64,000 nucleotides of DNA from Modestobacter versicolor (GTDB taxonomy: Bacteria; Actinomycetota; Actinomycetes; Mycobacteriales; Geodermatophilaceae): the NCBI RefSeq assembly GCF_014195485.1, contig NZ_JACIBU010000001.1:3348001-3412000 (forward strand), written 5' to 3'. Below the pieces are notes generated by a model. It searched no databases, was not told the origin of the DNA, and saw only the letters and a program-made list of their open reading frames with translations. Positions 18,430 to 26,437 of the stretch are shown here, in pieces. Position 1 is the first letter of the stretch. Every line of letters starts with the position of its first letter. Position numbers and translations under genes: made by a program.

Positions 18430-19813
18430 TGGGCCAAGGGGCGCCGGGTTCGCCGAGGTCCCACCACAGCCCGGCCATGAGCTGCAGCGACTCCCGCACC
18501 AGCGCGGTGGGCAGGTGCTCGTCGGGGGCGTGCTGGGCGCAGCCGGGGTAGGAGTGCGGCACCCACACGGTCGGCAGGCCCAGGGTGAGCGCGAACGGCT
18601 CGTTGGGCAGCGAGCCGCCGAGGTTGGGCAGCAGCGCGGGCGTCACCCCGGTGCTCCGCTCGAGCGACGCCAGGGTCCAGGCCACCCACGGGTCGTCCGG
18701 GTCGGTGCGGGTGGCGGCCATCGTGTGCTCGACCTCGACCTGCACCGACGGGAACCCGGCGGCGTCCAGGTGCGCGCGCAGCAGCTCCGGCACCCGGGCG
18801 TGGTCGGTGCCGACGACGAAGCGCAGCTGGCAGTGCGCCCGCGCGGACGGCGGGATGGCGTTGACCGGCGCGTCCGGGTCGCCGGCGGTCATCGCCAGCA
18901 GCTCCAGGGTGTTCCAGGCGTACAGCCGCTCGCTGGGCGACAGGCCCGGCTCGCCCCACCCCGGGTCGACGGCCGGGCTGTCCGGGCCCTGGTCGACGTC
19001 GATCCGGCGCAGCGCCGCCCGCACCGGCTCGGGCACCGGCGTCGGCCGCAGCCCCTCGACGAGCAGCCGCCCGGCGCCGTCGACGAGCGAGGACAGCGCG
19101 TTGACCAGCACGGTCGCCGGGTTGCTCAGCACCCCGCCCCAGTTGCCCGAGTGGTGGGCGGCCTCCCGGGCGGTGACCCGGAAGGTCAGGTTCATCGAGC
19201 CCCGGGAGCCGAGGAAGACCGTCGGCCGGTCAGCGGCGACCCGCGGCCCGTCGGACCCGATCAGCAGGTCCGCGGCGAGCTCGTCGGACGACGAGGCGCA
19301 CAGCTCGGACAGTCCCGGCGAGCCGGACTCCTCGCCCATGTCCAGCAGCAGCGTGACGTCGTAGCCCAGCCGGCCGCCGCGGGCGGCGATCACCTGCTCG
19401 AGCGCGACCAGGTTCACGGTGTGCTGGCCCTTGTTGTCGGCCACCCCCCGGCCGTACCAGCGGTCGCCCTCGACGACGACGCGCCACGGGTCCAACCCGG
19501 CCCGCCACTGCTCTGGGTGGGCGGGCTGGACGTCGCCGTGCCCGTATGTGAGCACCCGCCGCCCCGCCCCCTCCGACCGGTGCGCGACGAGGAACGGGTG
19601 CCCGGGGGAGACCGGGTTCTCCACCACCCGCGCAGTGAAGCCCAGCCCCTCGACGTCAGGTACCAGCTCCGCGGTCAGGTACTCCCGCAGGTCGCCGGCG
19701 CGGCGGGGGTCGGCGCTCTCGGTGCGGTACGCCACCCGCCGGGCGAGCACCTCGAGGAACGCCCCCGAGTCGAACTGGGCGGTCGCGGCGTCGAGGGCGG
19801 TCTGGCGGTCCAC
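18419..19813 (-). CDS. M20 family metallopeptidase (dipeptidase-like)
   Basis: A 464-residue M20 peptidase related to CNDP-type dipeptidases. Zinc-site segments are YGHGDVQPA, GRGVADNKGQH (the bridging Asp region), DMGEESGSPGL (Glu base plus metal ligand) and, near the end, the histidine in YPGCAQHAPDEHL. Full length for the family, with the dimerisation insert between. It would hydrolyse dipeptides or related amides in the cytosol. Start taken at GTG 19813; GTG 19822 is equally possible. Divergent from the MOSC gene. Confidence 0.92.
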   Translation of the reverse strand: MDRQTALDAATAQFDSGAFLEVLARRVAYRTESADPRRAGDLREYLTAELVPDVEGLGFTARVVENPVSPGHPFLVAHRSEGAGRRVLTYGHGDVQPAHPEQWRAGLDPWRVVVEGDRWYGRGVADNKGQHTVNLVALEQVIAARGGRLGYDVTLLLDMGEESGSPGLSELCASSSDELAADLLIGSDGPRVAADRPTVFLGSRGSMNLTFRVTAREAAHHSGNWGGVLSNPATVLVNALSSLVDGAGRLLVEGLRPTPVPEPVRAALRRIDVDQGPDSPAVDPGWGEPGLSPSERLYAWNTLELLAMTAGDPDAPVNAIPPSARAHCQLRFVVGTDHARVPELLRAHLDAAGFPSVQVEVEHTMAATRTDPDDPWVAWTLASLERSTGVTPALLPNLGGSLPNEPFALTLGLPTVWVPHSYPGCAQHAPDEHLPTALVRESLQLMAGLWWDLGEPGAPWPTHP

Positions 19814-19869
19814 GCCGTCCACCGTGCGGGGTCGGCCGCAGGCGGGCAAGCGCGCGGGATGATCGACCC

Positions 19870-20433
19870 GTGAGCGAGGACCTGCCGTACCGGTACGACG
19901 TCGAGGTCGTCGGCCTGCTCGCCTCGCCGGAGCACCGCTACGACGGCCGGCCGGACGACGCGGTGGCCGCGCTGCCGGTGGAGCGGCGTGACCGGGTCGA
20001 GGTGCGGGCCGGCCTGGGCATCGTCGGCGACCGCTACTTCGGCAGGCCGGCGCACCGGGACGCCTCGGTCACCGTGATCGCCGCCGAGGCGCTGGACGCC
20101 CTCGCCGCCGAGCTGGGCAGCGGGCCGCTGGACCCGCTGGCCACCCGGCGCAACGTCGTCCTGCGCGGGGCGGAGGTCGAGGCGCTGCGCGGGCAGCCGT
20201 TCAGCCTCGACGGCGTCGTGCTCGCCGGTGGGCGGCCGGCCAACCCGTGCGCCTGGCTGGACCTGGTGCTCGCCCCCGGCGCGCACCGGGGGATGCGCGG
20301 TCGGGGCGGCGTGCGCTGCGCGCCCCGCACCGACGGCGTCCTGCGGCTCGGGCCCGCGGTGCTGCGCTCGGCCGTCCCGCTGGACCCGGCGCGGGCCGGG
20401 GACGCCGTGACGCCGGTGCGGCGACCCCGCTAG
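19870..20433 (+). CDS. MOSC domain-containing protein
   Basis: A 187-residue stand-alone MOSC domain: GLGIVGDRYFGRPAHRDASVTVIAAEAL, LDPLATRRNVVLRG and the conserved cysteine region ANPCAWLDLVLAPG, followed by GMRGRGGVRC. MOSC domains bind sulfur carried on, or destined for, the molybdenum cofactor. This fits the neighbouring XdhC-MoxR-VWA genes. The GTG start lies 6 nt after GATGAT without an SD, so leaderless expression is likely. Its TAG stop shares the palindrome CTAG with the convergent VWA gene's stop. Confidence 0.85.
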   Translation: MSEDLPYRYDVEVVGLLASPEHRYDGRPDDAVAALPVERRDRVEVRAGLGIVGDRYFGRPAHRDASVTVIAAEALDALAAELGSGPLDPLATRRNVVLRGAEVEALRGQPFSLDGVVLAGGRPANPCAWLDLVLAPGAHRGMRGRGGVRCAPRTDGVLRLGPAVLRSAVPLDPARAGDAVTPVRRPR

Positions 20434-21368
20434 TCGAGCAGGGCGCGGACGGCGGCCGGGGCCTGGGACGGCCGGTGCAGCGCCGCCGCGCGGCCACCGC
20501 CGGCCGCGGCCAGCGCGGTGCAGTTCTCGACCGACTCCGGCTCAGCGGACAGCCCGAGCACGTGCAGCCGGGCGCCGCTGCGGGCCAGCGCCGCGGCCGC
20601 CGGCCGGGGGTCGGCGCTGTCGGTGGGCATCCCGTCCGACAGCAGCAGCACGTCGCGGGCCGCGGTCCGGGCGCGGGCCAGCTGCTGCCCCGCGGTGCGG
20701 AGCGCCAGGTCCAGGTCGGTCGTGCCGCCGCCGCGCAGGTCGAACAGCCGGTCGACGACGACGTCCGGCCGGGTGCCCGCGCTCAGCGGCTGCAGCACCA
20801 CCGCCGTCGACCAGAACGCGACCACGGCGAGCTCGTCGTCCGGCCGCATCCGCTGGGCCAGCGCGGACGCGGTGAGCACCGCGGCGGCCAGCTCGTCGCC
20901 GGCCACGGACCCGGAGGCGTCCACCACCAGCACGCAGGCCCGGCCGGTCGCCCGCCAGCCCCGGGTGTGCAGGTGCTCTGCCCGCCAGTGCGGCTCGGCG
21001 CCGCGGGCGGCCAGGGTGGCGTCCAGGTCGACGTCGGCGCCGGTGGGGTCGCGCCGGGTGACCACCCGGCGGCTCCCCGCCCGGTCGGGCACGCCGGTGC
21101 GCGGCACGGTCACCGGCAGCCGCGCGGCCAGCGCCCGGGCCGCGCGACGAAGCCCGGGGTCGAACGCACGCCCGAGCGCGGAGAGCAGCCGGGCCGCGGC
21201 GTCCGGGTCGCGGCCGGCCAGGTCGGCCAGCGCCTCCTCGTCCAGCTCACCCGGCTGCGGGCTGACCTGCTGGAACTCCGAGTGCGCGCGGCTCAGCTCG
21301 TCGCGCCCGGCGCGCCGGGCCTGCCGGTCGCGGAGCAGCTCGGCGACCTCGCCCGGCTCCTGCACCAC
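20430..21368 (-). CDS. VWA domain-containing protein (partner of MoxR at 21464)
   Basis: A 312-residue protein whose C-terminal half is a VWA domain with MIDAS motif VLVVDASGSVAGDEL, FWSTAVVLQPLS and LLLSDGMPTDSADPRP; the N-terminal half is helical and contains basic segments. The arrangement is that of BchD/CoxE-like co-chaperones. It follows a MoxR ATPase (95 bp) and lies downstream of an NDMA-dependent alcohol dehydrogenase on the same strand. GTG 21368 is the first convenient start; the true start may be further upstream because no SD is clear. A paralogue with the same neighbours in kind is at 37506. Confidence 0.82.
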   Translation of the reverse strand: MVQEPGEVAELLRDRQARRAGRDELSRAHSEFQQVSPQPGELDEEALADLAGRDPDAAARLLSALGRAFDPGLRRAARALAARLPVTVPRTGVPDRAGSRRVVTRRDPTGADVDLDATLAARGAEPHWRAEHLHTRGWRATGRACVLVVDASGSVAGDELAAAVLTASALAQRMRPDDELAVVAFWSTAVVLQPLSAGTRPDVVVDRLFDLRGGGTTDLDLALRTAGQQLARARTAARDVLLLSDGMPTDSADPRPAAAALARSGARLHVLGLSAEPESVENCTALAAAGGGRAAALHRPSQAPAAVRALLD

Positions 21369-21463
21369 CGACGGCGCCTGCGGCCGGCGGCCCGGTGGCT
21401 CGGCCAGCCCGCCGCCCGGTGGAGGGAGGCCCTGCTCACCCCGGGGCTCGTCGGCCTCGGGGG

Positions 21464-22417
21464 TCAGGGTTTTCCCAGCTCCTCACCCGCCCGCCGCCAG
21501 ATGTCGGTGATCACGGCCTCGACCGGCCGGGTGAGTCCGTCGGCGACGGTGACCTTGCCGGTGAGCGCGGCCAGCGCGGCGTCACCGCCGGTGCGCTCGT
21601 CGACCTCGGCGGCGCCCCGGACGACGGCCAGCTCGGTGGCGATCAGCACCGTGTCGATGGCGCCGCGCACCGAGGCGCCGATCCGCAGCTCGGCGTGGTC
21701 CCGGGTGATCCGGACCGCGCGCACCGCGCGGTGCACCAGCCCCTCCGGGCCGCCGGTGGCCGCGGCGACCACCGCCCGCTCGGCGTCCTCGTCCTGGTAG
21801 CCCATCGCCACCCGGCAGGACCGGTCGTACAGCGCCGGGGTGATCCGCGCGGTGCCCACGGCGTCGAACGGGTTCATCGCCGCCACCAGCCGGAACGTCG
21901 GCCGGGCGGGCACCCGGCCGAAGCGCGGCACGTGCATCTCCCGCTCGGAGAGCACCCCGAGCAGCACGTTCATCGTCTCCTCGGGGACCCGGTTGAACTC
22001 CTCGACGTAGAGCAGCGCGCCCTCGGTCATCGCCCGGGTGAGCGGGCCGGGCACGAAGTTCTCCGGCCGGTAGTCCTCGGTGAGGACCCGGGAGGCGTCG
22101 TGGTGCCCGACCAGGCGGGTCGGGGTCAGCTCGGCGTTGCCCTCGACCAGCACCAGCGGGACGCCGGTGCCGTCGGCGAGCGCCCGCAGCAGCGTCGTCT
22201 TGCCGGTACCCGGCGGGCCCTCCAGGACGACGTTGCGGCCGGCCGACAGCGCCGCGGCCACCACCTCCGCCTCGCCCACCCGGGCGACGACCCGCTCGCG
22301 CGCGGTGCGGACCATCCCCACCGCGTCCAGCCGTGCGGCGTCCGGGCGGGCATGGCCCCCGTGCAGGGGCTCGGGGCGAGCCTGCGAGTCCAGGGGGGCA
22401 CGGGGGTCCTTCGTCAT
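21464..22417 (-). CDS. MoxR-type AAA+ ATPase (NDMA-dehydrogenase-linked)
   Basis: A 317-residue AAA+ ATPase. Walker A is LEGPPGTGKTTLLRAL, Walker B is LLYVEEFNRVPEETMNVLL and sensor 1 is LVAAMNPFDAVGTARIT; the VEGNAELTPTRLVGHHD stretch is shared almost word for word with the MoxR at 36420 but not with the CoxD-like one at 15160. ATG 22417 has GAGGAG seven nt ahead. Its first 22 codons are encoded by structured-repeat copy C, so these residues are unlikely to be functional, or the real start is further in (around the VRTARERVVARV segment). Co-directional with the upstream alcohol dehydrogenase. Confidence 0.88.
   Translation of the reverse strand: MTKDPRAPLDSQARPEPLHGGHARPDAARLDAVGMVRTARERVVARVGEAEVVAAALSAGRNVVLEGPPGTGKTTLLRALADGTGVPLVLVEGNAELTPTRLVGHHDASRVLTEDYRPENFVPGPLTRAMTEGALLYVEEFNRVPEETMNVLLGVLSEREMHVPRFGRVPARPTFRLVAAMNPFDAVGTARITPALYDRSCRVAMGYQDEDAERAVVAAATGGPEGLVHRAVRAVRITRDHAELRIGASVRGAIDTVLIATELAVVRGAAEVDERTGGDAALAALTGKVTVADGLTRPVEAVITDIWRRAGEELGKP
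22354..22412 (-). repeat. Structured interspersed repeat, copy C
   Basis: 59 bp read on the minus strand: GAAGGACCCCC at 22412 down to GGGGGCC at 22354. The terminal stem is 11 bp with the same single bulged A as copies A and B (CCCCCGTGC pairing with GCACGGGGG). The loop has TCGCAGGCTCGC. It lies inside the annotated 5' end of the MoxR gene. Confidence 0.7.
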
Positions 22418-22442
22418 CGGCTCCTCGTCGAGCAGGTGCGGA

Positions 22443-22476
22443 CCCCGGGGGCCGGTCGGGTGACCGGCCCCCGGGG
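22443..22476. terminator. Perfect 15-bp hairpin downstream of the alcohol dehydrogenase gene
   Basis: CCCCGGGGGCCGGTC, loop GGGT, then GACCGGCCCCCGGGG: a perfect 15-bp stem. It lies about 80 bp beyond the dehydrogenase stop and before the MoxR start, so it probably ends or attenuates the dehydrogenase transcript. Confidence 0.65.
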
Positions 22477-22496
22477 GGTGTGGCTCGCTGTCCCTC

Positions 22497-22553
22497 GGCC
22501 CCGTCCAGGGCCCCGCCCTGAGCTCGCGAAGGGTGGGGAGGACGGGGTCCTTC
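22497..22553 (-). repeat. Structured interspersed repeat, copy B
   Basis: 57 bp read on the minus strand, starting right after the alcohol dehydrogenase stop. The ends pair as GG-a-CCCCGTCC with GGACGGGGCC, again with the bulged A. The loop contains TCGCGAGCTC. Stem bases differ from copies A and C but stay complementary. Confidence 0.7.
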
Positions 22554-22554
22554 C

Positions 22555-23682
22555 TCAGTCGTAGACGATGACGCCGCGGATGTTCTTGCCCTCGTGCAGG
22601 TCCTCGTAGCCCTGGTTGATGTCGTCGAGCTTGTAGCGCGTGGTGATCAACTCGTCGAGCTTGATGGTGCCCTCCTGGTAGAGGCGCAGCATCTTCAGCA
22701 TGTCCGAGCTGGGGTTCTGGTCGCCGAACAGGGCGCCGCGGATCTCCTTGGTGAACAGCGCCAGCATGCTGGGGTTGATCGGGATGCCGACGTCGGTGAG
22801 GTCGCCCAGGCCGGTGATCACCACCCGCCCGCCCTTGCCGATCGCGTCGAAGGCCTGGGCCACGTGCTCGCCCTTGAGCACCCCGACGGTGACCAGCGCC
22901 TTGTCGGCGCCCTGACCGTTGGTGACGCTGCGGGCGAAGTCGCCGGCCTCCTCGATGCTCGCGAAGCTGTGGGTCGCGCCGAGCTCCATCGCCTTCTCGC
23001 GCTTGAACGCCACCGGGTCGACGGCGATGACGTGGCTCGCGCCCGCGTTGGCCGCGCCCTGCACCGCGTTGATCCCGATGCCGCCGATGCCCATCACGAT
23101 GACCGTGTCACCGGCGCGGACCTCGCCGGCCTGGACCGCCGTACCCCACCCGGTGCCGACGCCGCACCCGACGAGGCAGGCGACGTCCAGCGGGATGCTC
23201 TTGTCGATCTTCACGGTCGAGCGGACGTCGACCGTGGTGATCTCGGCGAAGGTGCCGAGCCCGCACATCTGCCCGACGTCCTCGCCGTCCGCGGTCTTGA
23301 CCCGGAAGCTGGTGGCGTCGTCCCACCGCGAGCCGATGAGCAGGTTGGCGCCGGAGTCGCAGATGTACTGCTGGCCGTTGGCGCAGTACCGGCAGCGGCC
23401 GCAGCCGGGCAGGAACGAGAAGACGACGTGGTCGCCCTCCTCGAAGCCCGTCACGCCCGGGCCGACGGCGGTGACGACGCCGGCTCCCTCGTGGCCGCCG
23501 AGGAACGGGTACTTGCCGACCTGCATGTCGCCGGTGGCGATGTGGTCGTCGGAGTGGCACAGCCCGGAGGCGGCCAGCTTGACCTGGAGTTCGCCGGCCT
23601 GCGGGTCGTCGACGACGAGGTCGACGACCTCCCACGAACCGGGGGCCTGGCGCAGGATCGCGCCGCGGGTGTTGACGGGCAC
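22555..23682 (-). CDS. NDMA-dependent alcohol dehydrogenase (zinc MDR family)
   Basis: A 375-residue medium-chain zinc alcohol dehydrogenase. Catalytic zinc ligands lie in SGLCHSDDH and GGHEGAGVV; the structural zinc lobe is CGRCRYCANGQQYIC; the Rossmann glycine motif is VMGIGGIGINAVQ. The overall pattern (LGTFAEITTVD, LVGCGVGTGWGTAVQAGEV, GKNIRGVIVYD) is that of the nicotinoprotein-type, NDMA-dependent group, in which NAD stays bound and mycofactocin is the presumed physiological acceptor. GTG 23682 has GGAGGAG 4-5 nt ahead. A MoxR-VWA pair follows on the same strand, mirroring the layout in the mycofactocin locus at 34.7-38.4 kb. Confidence 0.9.
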   Translation of the reverse strand: MPVNTRGAILRQAPGSWEVVDLVVDDPQAGELQVKLAASGLCHSDDHIATGDMQVGKYPFLGGHEGAGVVTAVGPGVTGFEEGDHVVFSFLPGCGRCRYCANGQQYICDSGANLLIGSRWDDATSFRVKTADGEDVGQMCGLGTFAEITTVDVRSTVKIDKSIPLDVACLVGCGVGTGWGTAVQAGEVRAGDTVIVMGIGGIGINAVQGAANAGASHVIAVDPVAFKREKAMELGATHSFASIEEAGDFARSVTNGQGADKALVTVGVLKGEHVAQAFDAIGKGGRVVITGLGDLTDVGIPINPSMLALFTKEIRGALFGDQNPSSDMLKMLRLYQEGTIKLDELITTRYKLDDINQGYEDLHEGKNIRGVIVYD

Positions 23683-23875
23683 TGGGCTCCTCCTCCTCGC
23701 CCTCACCGTTGAGGGCATGGGTGGCGTGCGCTCGGACGCGCCCTGGCACCGTATGACACCGGTCACAGCGGCGGTAGGGGGCGATCCGGTACCGGGTGGC
23801 GGGCCGGGCGGGGCGCTGCTCGGATGGGTCGACCCGGTGGTGCACCGCCCGGCCGGGCCGTGACGAAGGAGTTCC

Positions 23876-24235
23876 ATGCCGTCTCTCACCGCTGCCGTCG
23901 GCGCGGCCACCGCCGCGTACTCCGCCGCGCTCGTCGTCTCCCCGCGGATCCTGATCCGGCCGGTCGGGCTGGACGACTCCCCCGGCACCCGAGCGCTGGT
24001 CCGGTCCCTCGGCGCCCGGGACGCCGCCCTCGGGCTGGCGATGGTCGCTGCACCGGCCGGCCTGCTCCGCCGGTCCGCCGTCGCGGCGCGCGTGCTCGCG
24101 GACTGCACCGACGCCGCCTCCTTCAGGGTCGGGCTGGCCGGTCGCCCGAGCCGGGTGCCGGTCGCGGTGGGTGCTGCGGCCTGGGGTGCCCTGTCGCTGC
24201 TGGCCGGGGTCCTGGACGAGCGCGCCGGCCGCTGA
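23876..24235 (+). CDS. Small membrane protein, DUF4267-like
   Basis: A 119-residue hydrophobic protein with about three or four predicted membrane segments: residues about 3-23, 50-63, and 95-113. The pattern SPRILIRPVGL followed by GARDAALGLAM resembles DUF4267-type proteins of unknown function, but I am not certain. ATG 23876 has GAAGGAG six nt upstream. It is followed by a short reading frame that looks like a regulator fragment. Confidence 0.6.
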   Translation: MPSLTAAVGAATAAYSAALVVSPRILIRPVGLDDSPGTRALVRSLGARDAALGLAMVAAPAGLLRRSAVAARVLADCTDAASFRVGLAGRPSRVPVAVGAAAWGALSLLAGVLDERAGR

Positions 24236-24252
24236 CCCGTCGGGTCACCGAC

Positions 24253-24456
24253 GTGGCCCTGGTGCCGGTGATGGTCGGCGCGGTGCTCGACCGGGCCCGC
24301 GGGGTCGCCCCGGACGCCTGGCGCCGGGCGCTCACCGCCGTCCTCGACGGGTTCCGGCCCGCCGGGGCGGGCGCCCTGCCGGGTGCGCCGCTCACCCCGG
24401 ACCAGCTCGAGCAGCTCATGGCCGCCGGTGGGCCGCGCCGCGCCCGGCAGGGCTGA
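24253..24456 (+). pseudogene. TetR-like C-terminal fragment (probable remnant)
   Basis: A 67-codon frame starting at GTG 24253. VLDRARGVAPDAWRRALTAV followed by LDGFRPAGAG and LPGAPLTPDQLEQLMA resembles the last helices of TetR-family ligand-binding domains. There is no DNA-binding domain upstream; the preceding gene is an unrelated membrane protein whose stop is 17 bp away. No SD is evident. The likeliest reading is a decayed TetR gene that lost its 5' part; a genuine small protein is the alternative. Confidence 0.4.
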
Positions 24457-24458
24457 GC

Positions 24459-24854
24459 TCAGCCGGGCAGCACGACGTCCAGCGTGAGCAGTTCGTGCGC
24501 GACGGTCCCGGTGCCGGTCAGGCCGGCGAGCTCCCCGGTGCCCGACCCGGCGACCACCCGGGCCCACTGGACCGTCGCCACGCCCTCGCCCATCGAGGCG
24601 CCGTGCTCGAGCACGAAGCTGCCGCGGCGCCCGGCGAGGGTGCCGGTGACCCGCTCCTGCGCCACGTACGAGGCGCCCCGCTCGCCCTGGCAGGTGAGCG
24701 CGTGCCCGGTGGCGGAGCCGCTGAGCGCCTCGCCGGTGTAGGTCTTGGCCAGCTCCACCCGGCCGGTCGGCGGGGCGCCGGGCTCGCTGGGCGCCGGGTC
24801 GGGGACGGCGTCCCAGGTGTCCAGGGTGAACGGGGCGTCGAGGTGCAGCTCCAT
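24459..24854 (-). CDS. DUF3224 domain-containing protein
   Basis: A 131-residue beta-barrel-like protein of the DUF3224 (allene-oxide-cyclase-like) group: LAKTYTGEALSGSATGHALTC, ERVTGTLAGRRGSFVLEHGA and GSGTGELAGLTGTGTV are its typical repeating strands. The function of the family is unknown. ATG start at 24854. Divergent from the monooxygenase gene; its stop lies 2 bp from the TetR-like fragment. Confidence 0.87.
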   Translation of the reverse strand: MELHLDAPFTLDTWDAVPDPAPSEPGAPPTGRVELAKTYTGEALSGSATGHALTCQGERGASYVAQERVTGTLAGRRGSFVLEHGASMGEGVATVQWARVVAGSGTGELAGLTGTGTVAHELLTLDVVLPG

Positions 24855-24917
24855 GGCGGCATGCTGGCCTCCGGCGCCCGCGCGGTCTTGGACATCCGCG
24901 ACAGGCAGACTCGACCG

Positions 24918-26321
24918 GTGACCGTCGTGGTGGTGGGGGCCGGGCCGGTCGGCGTGACCGCCGCGCTGCTGCTCGCCCGCCGGGGTCTGGACGTGCTGGT
25001 GGTCGACCGGCACCGGGCCGCCTACCCCCAGCCCCGAGCGGTGCACCTGGACGACGAGGCGCTGCGCGTGCTGCAGGCCGCCGGGGTCGCCGACCGGTTC
25101 GCCGCGGTCAGCCGGCCGATGGCCGGGCTCCGGCTGCTCGACGGCGCGCACCGCACGCTGGTCGAGTTCCCGCGTGGCGACGGTGCGCACGGGTGGCCGC
25201 AGGCGTCGATGTTCAGCCAGCCCGACCTGGAGCGGGTGCTGCGCGAGGCGGTCGCCGCCGAGCCGCGGGTCGAGCTGCGCGGCGGGGTCGAGCTGGTCGG
25301 GCTGGCCGACCGGGCCGGACCGGTCCGTCTCACCGTGCGGGACCGGGAGACCGGGGTCGAGGAGGAGCTGCTCGCCGACGCGGTGCTGGGCTGCGACGGC
25401 GCGAACAGCACGGTGCGGCGGCTGATCGGGGCCTGGATGCACGACCTGGGCCCGACCGAGCGCTGGCTGGTCGTCGACCTGGTGGCCGCCGTCCCGCTCG
25501 ACGTCTGGCCCGGCGTGCACCAGGTCTGCGACCCCGAGCGGCCGGCCACGTTCATGCCGGTCGCCGGGTCGCGGTACCGGGCGGAGTTCCGGCTGCGCGA
25601 CGGCGAGGGAGCCGCCGACCTCGACCTGCCCGCGCAGCTGGCCCGGTTCGGTGCCGCCGGGTGCACGGTCACCCGCGCCGCCGAGTACACCTTCGCCGCC
25701 CGGGTGACCGACCGGTGGCGCAGCGGGCGGGTGCTGCTCTGCGGCGACGCCGCCCACCTGACCCCGCCGTTCATCGGCCAGGGGCTGGGCCTGGGGCTGC
25801 GCGACGTGCACCAGCTGAGCTGGAAGCTCGCCGCGGTGCTGGCCGGGGCGGACGACGCCCTGCTCGACACCCACCAGGCCGAGCGGGCGCCGCACGCCCG
25901 GTCGCTGGTCCGGCTCGCCGTGCTGCTCGGCCGGCTGATGACCGGGGGCGGGGAGCGGGCCGCGCTGGTGCGCCGGGTGGTGCTCACCGGGGTGCGGCGG
26001 CTGCCCCGGCTGGCCGCCTTCGCCTCGTCCAGCCGCACCCCTCCGCTGCGGCCGGGGCCGCTGGTCCGGCGCTCGCGCTTCGCCGTCGGCTCCCCGGTGG
26101 GCGGGCTGCTGCCGCAGCCGCCGGTCGACCGGCCGGGCCGGCTGGACGACGTCCTCGGGCCGGGCTGGGCGGTGCTGACCACCGGCGGCCCGGTGCCCGC
26201 GGACTGGCCGGGCCCGGTGCTGCGGGCCGACCAGCTGGGCTCGCCTTGGCTGGTGCGCTGGCTGGCCGGCCGGTCGGTGCTGGTGCGCCCGGACCGGATC
26301 GTCGCCGCCGTCGCGCGGTAG
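24918..26321 (+). CDS. FAD-dependent monooxygenase (aromatic hydroxylase-like)
   Basis: A 467-residue class A flavoprotein monooxygenase resembling MhpA-type 3-(3-hydroxyphenyl)propionate hydroxylases. Motifs: dinucleotide fold VVVVGAGPVGVTAALLLARRG (residues about 2-22), the DG motif LGCDGANSTVR, and the GD motif LCGDAAHLTPPFIGQGLGLG that binds the ribityl chain. It would hydroxylate an aromatic or polyketide-like substrate with NAD(P)H and O2. The GTG at 24918 has no SD. It stands alone, with no ring-cleavage genes nearby, so the substrate is open. Confidence 0.88.
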   Translation: MTVVVVGAGPVGVTAALLLARRGLDVLVVDRHRAAYPQPRAVHLDDEALRVLQAAGVADRFAAVSRPMAGLRLLDGAHRTLVEFPRGDGAHGWPQASMFSQPDLERVLREAVAAEPRVELRGGVELVGLADRAGPVRLTVRDRETGVEEELLADAVLGCDGANSTVRRLIGAWMHDLGPTERWLVVDLVAAVPLDVWPGVHQVCDPERPATFMPVAGSRYRAEFRLRDGEGAADLDLPAQLARFGAAGCTVTRAAEYTFAARVTDRWRSGRVLLCGDAAHLTPPFIGQGLGLGLRDVHQLSWKLAAVLAGADDALLDTHQAERAPHARSLVRLAVLLGRLMTGGGERAALVRRVVLTGVRRLPRLAAFASSSRTPPLRPGPLVRRSRFAVGSPVGGLLPQPPVDRPGRLDDVLGPGWAVLTTGGPVPADWPGPVLRADQLGSPWLVRWLAGRSVLVRPDRIVAAVAR

Positions 26322-26339
26322 CCGAGCCCCCGCCCTCGG

Positions 26340-26397
26340 CGATCATGGCGCCGGGACGCCGACGCGCCGGGGTGTCGCCGTCCGGGCGCCATGATCG
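26340..26397. repeat. 58-bp imperfect palindrome (hairpin) between monooxygenase and desulfurase genes
   Basis: Arms CGATCATGGCGCC (26340-26352) and GGCGCCATGATCG (26385-26397) are perfectly complementary, and pairing continues inward to give about 24 bp with two mismatches around a 10-nt loop. It sits 18 bp after the monooxygenase stop. It may be a terminator or a dispersed REP-like element; no second copy is visible in this window. Confidence 0.6.
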
Positions 26398-26437
26398 TCG
26401 GGAGGGCGCGCCGAGTCCCCGCTAACGTCAGCCGGCG

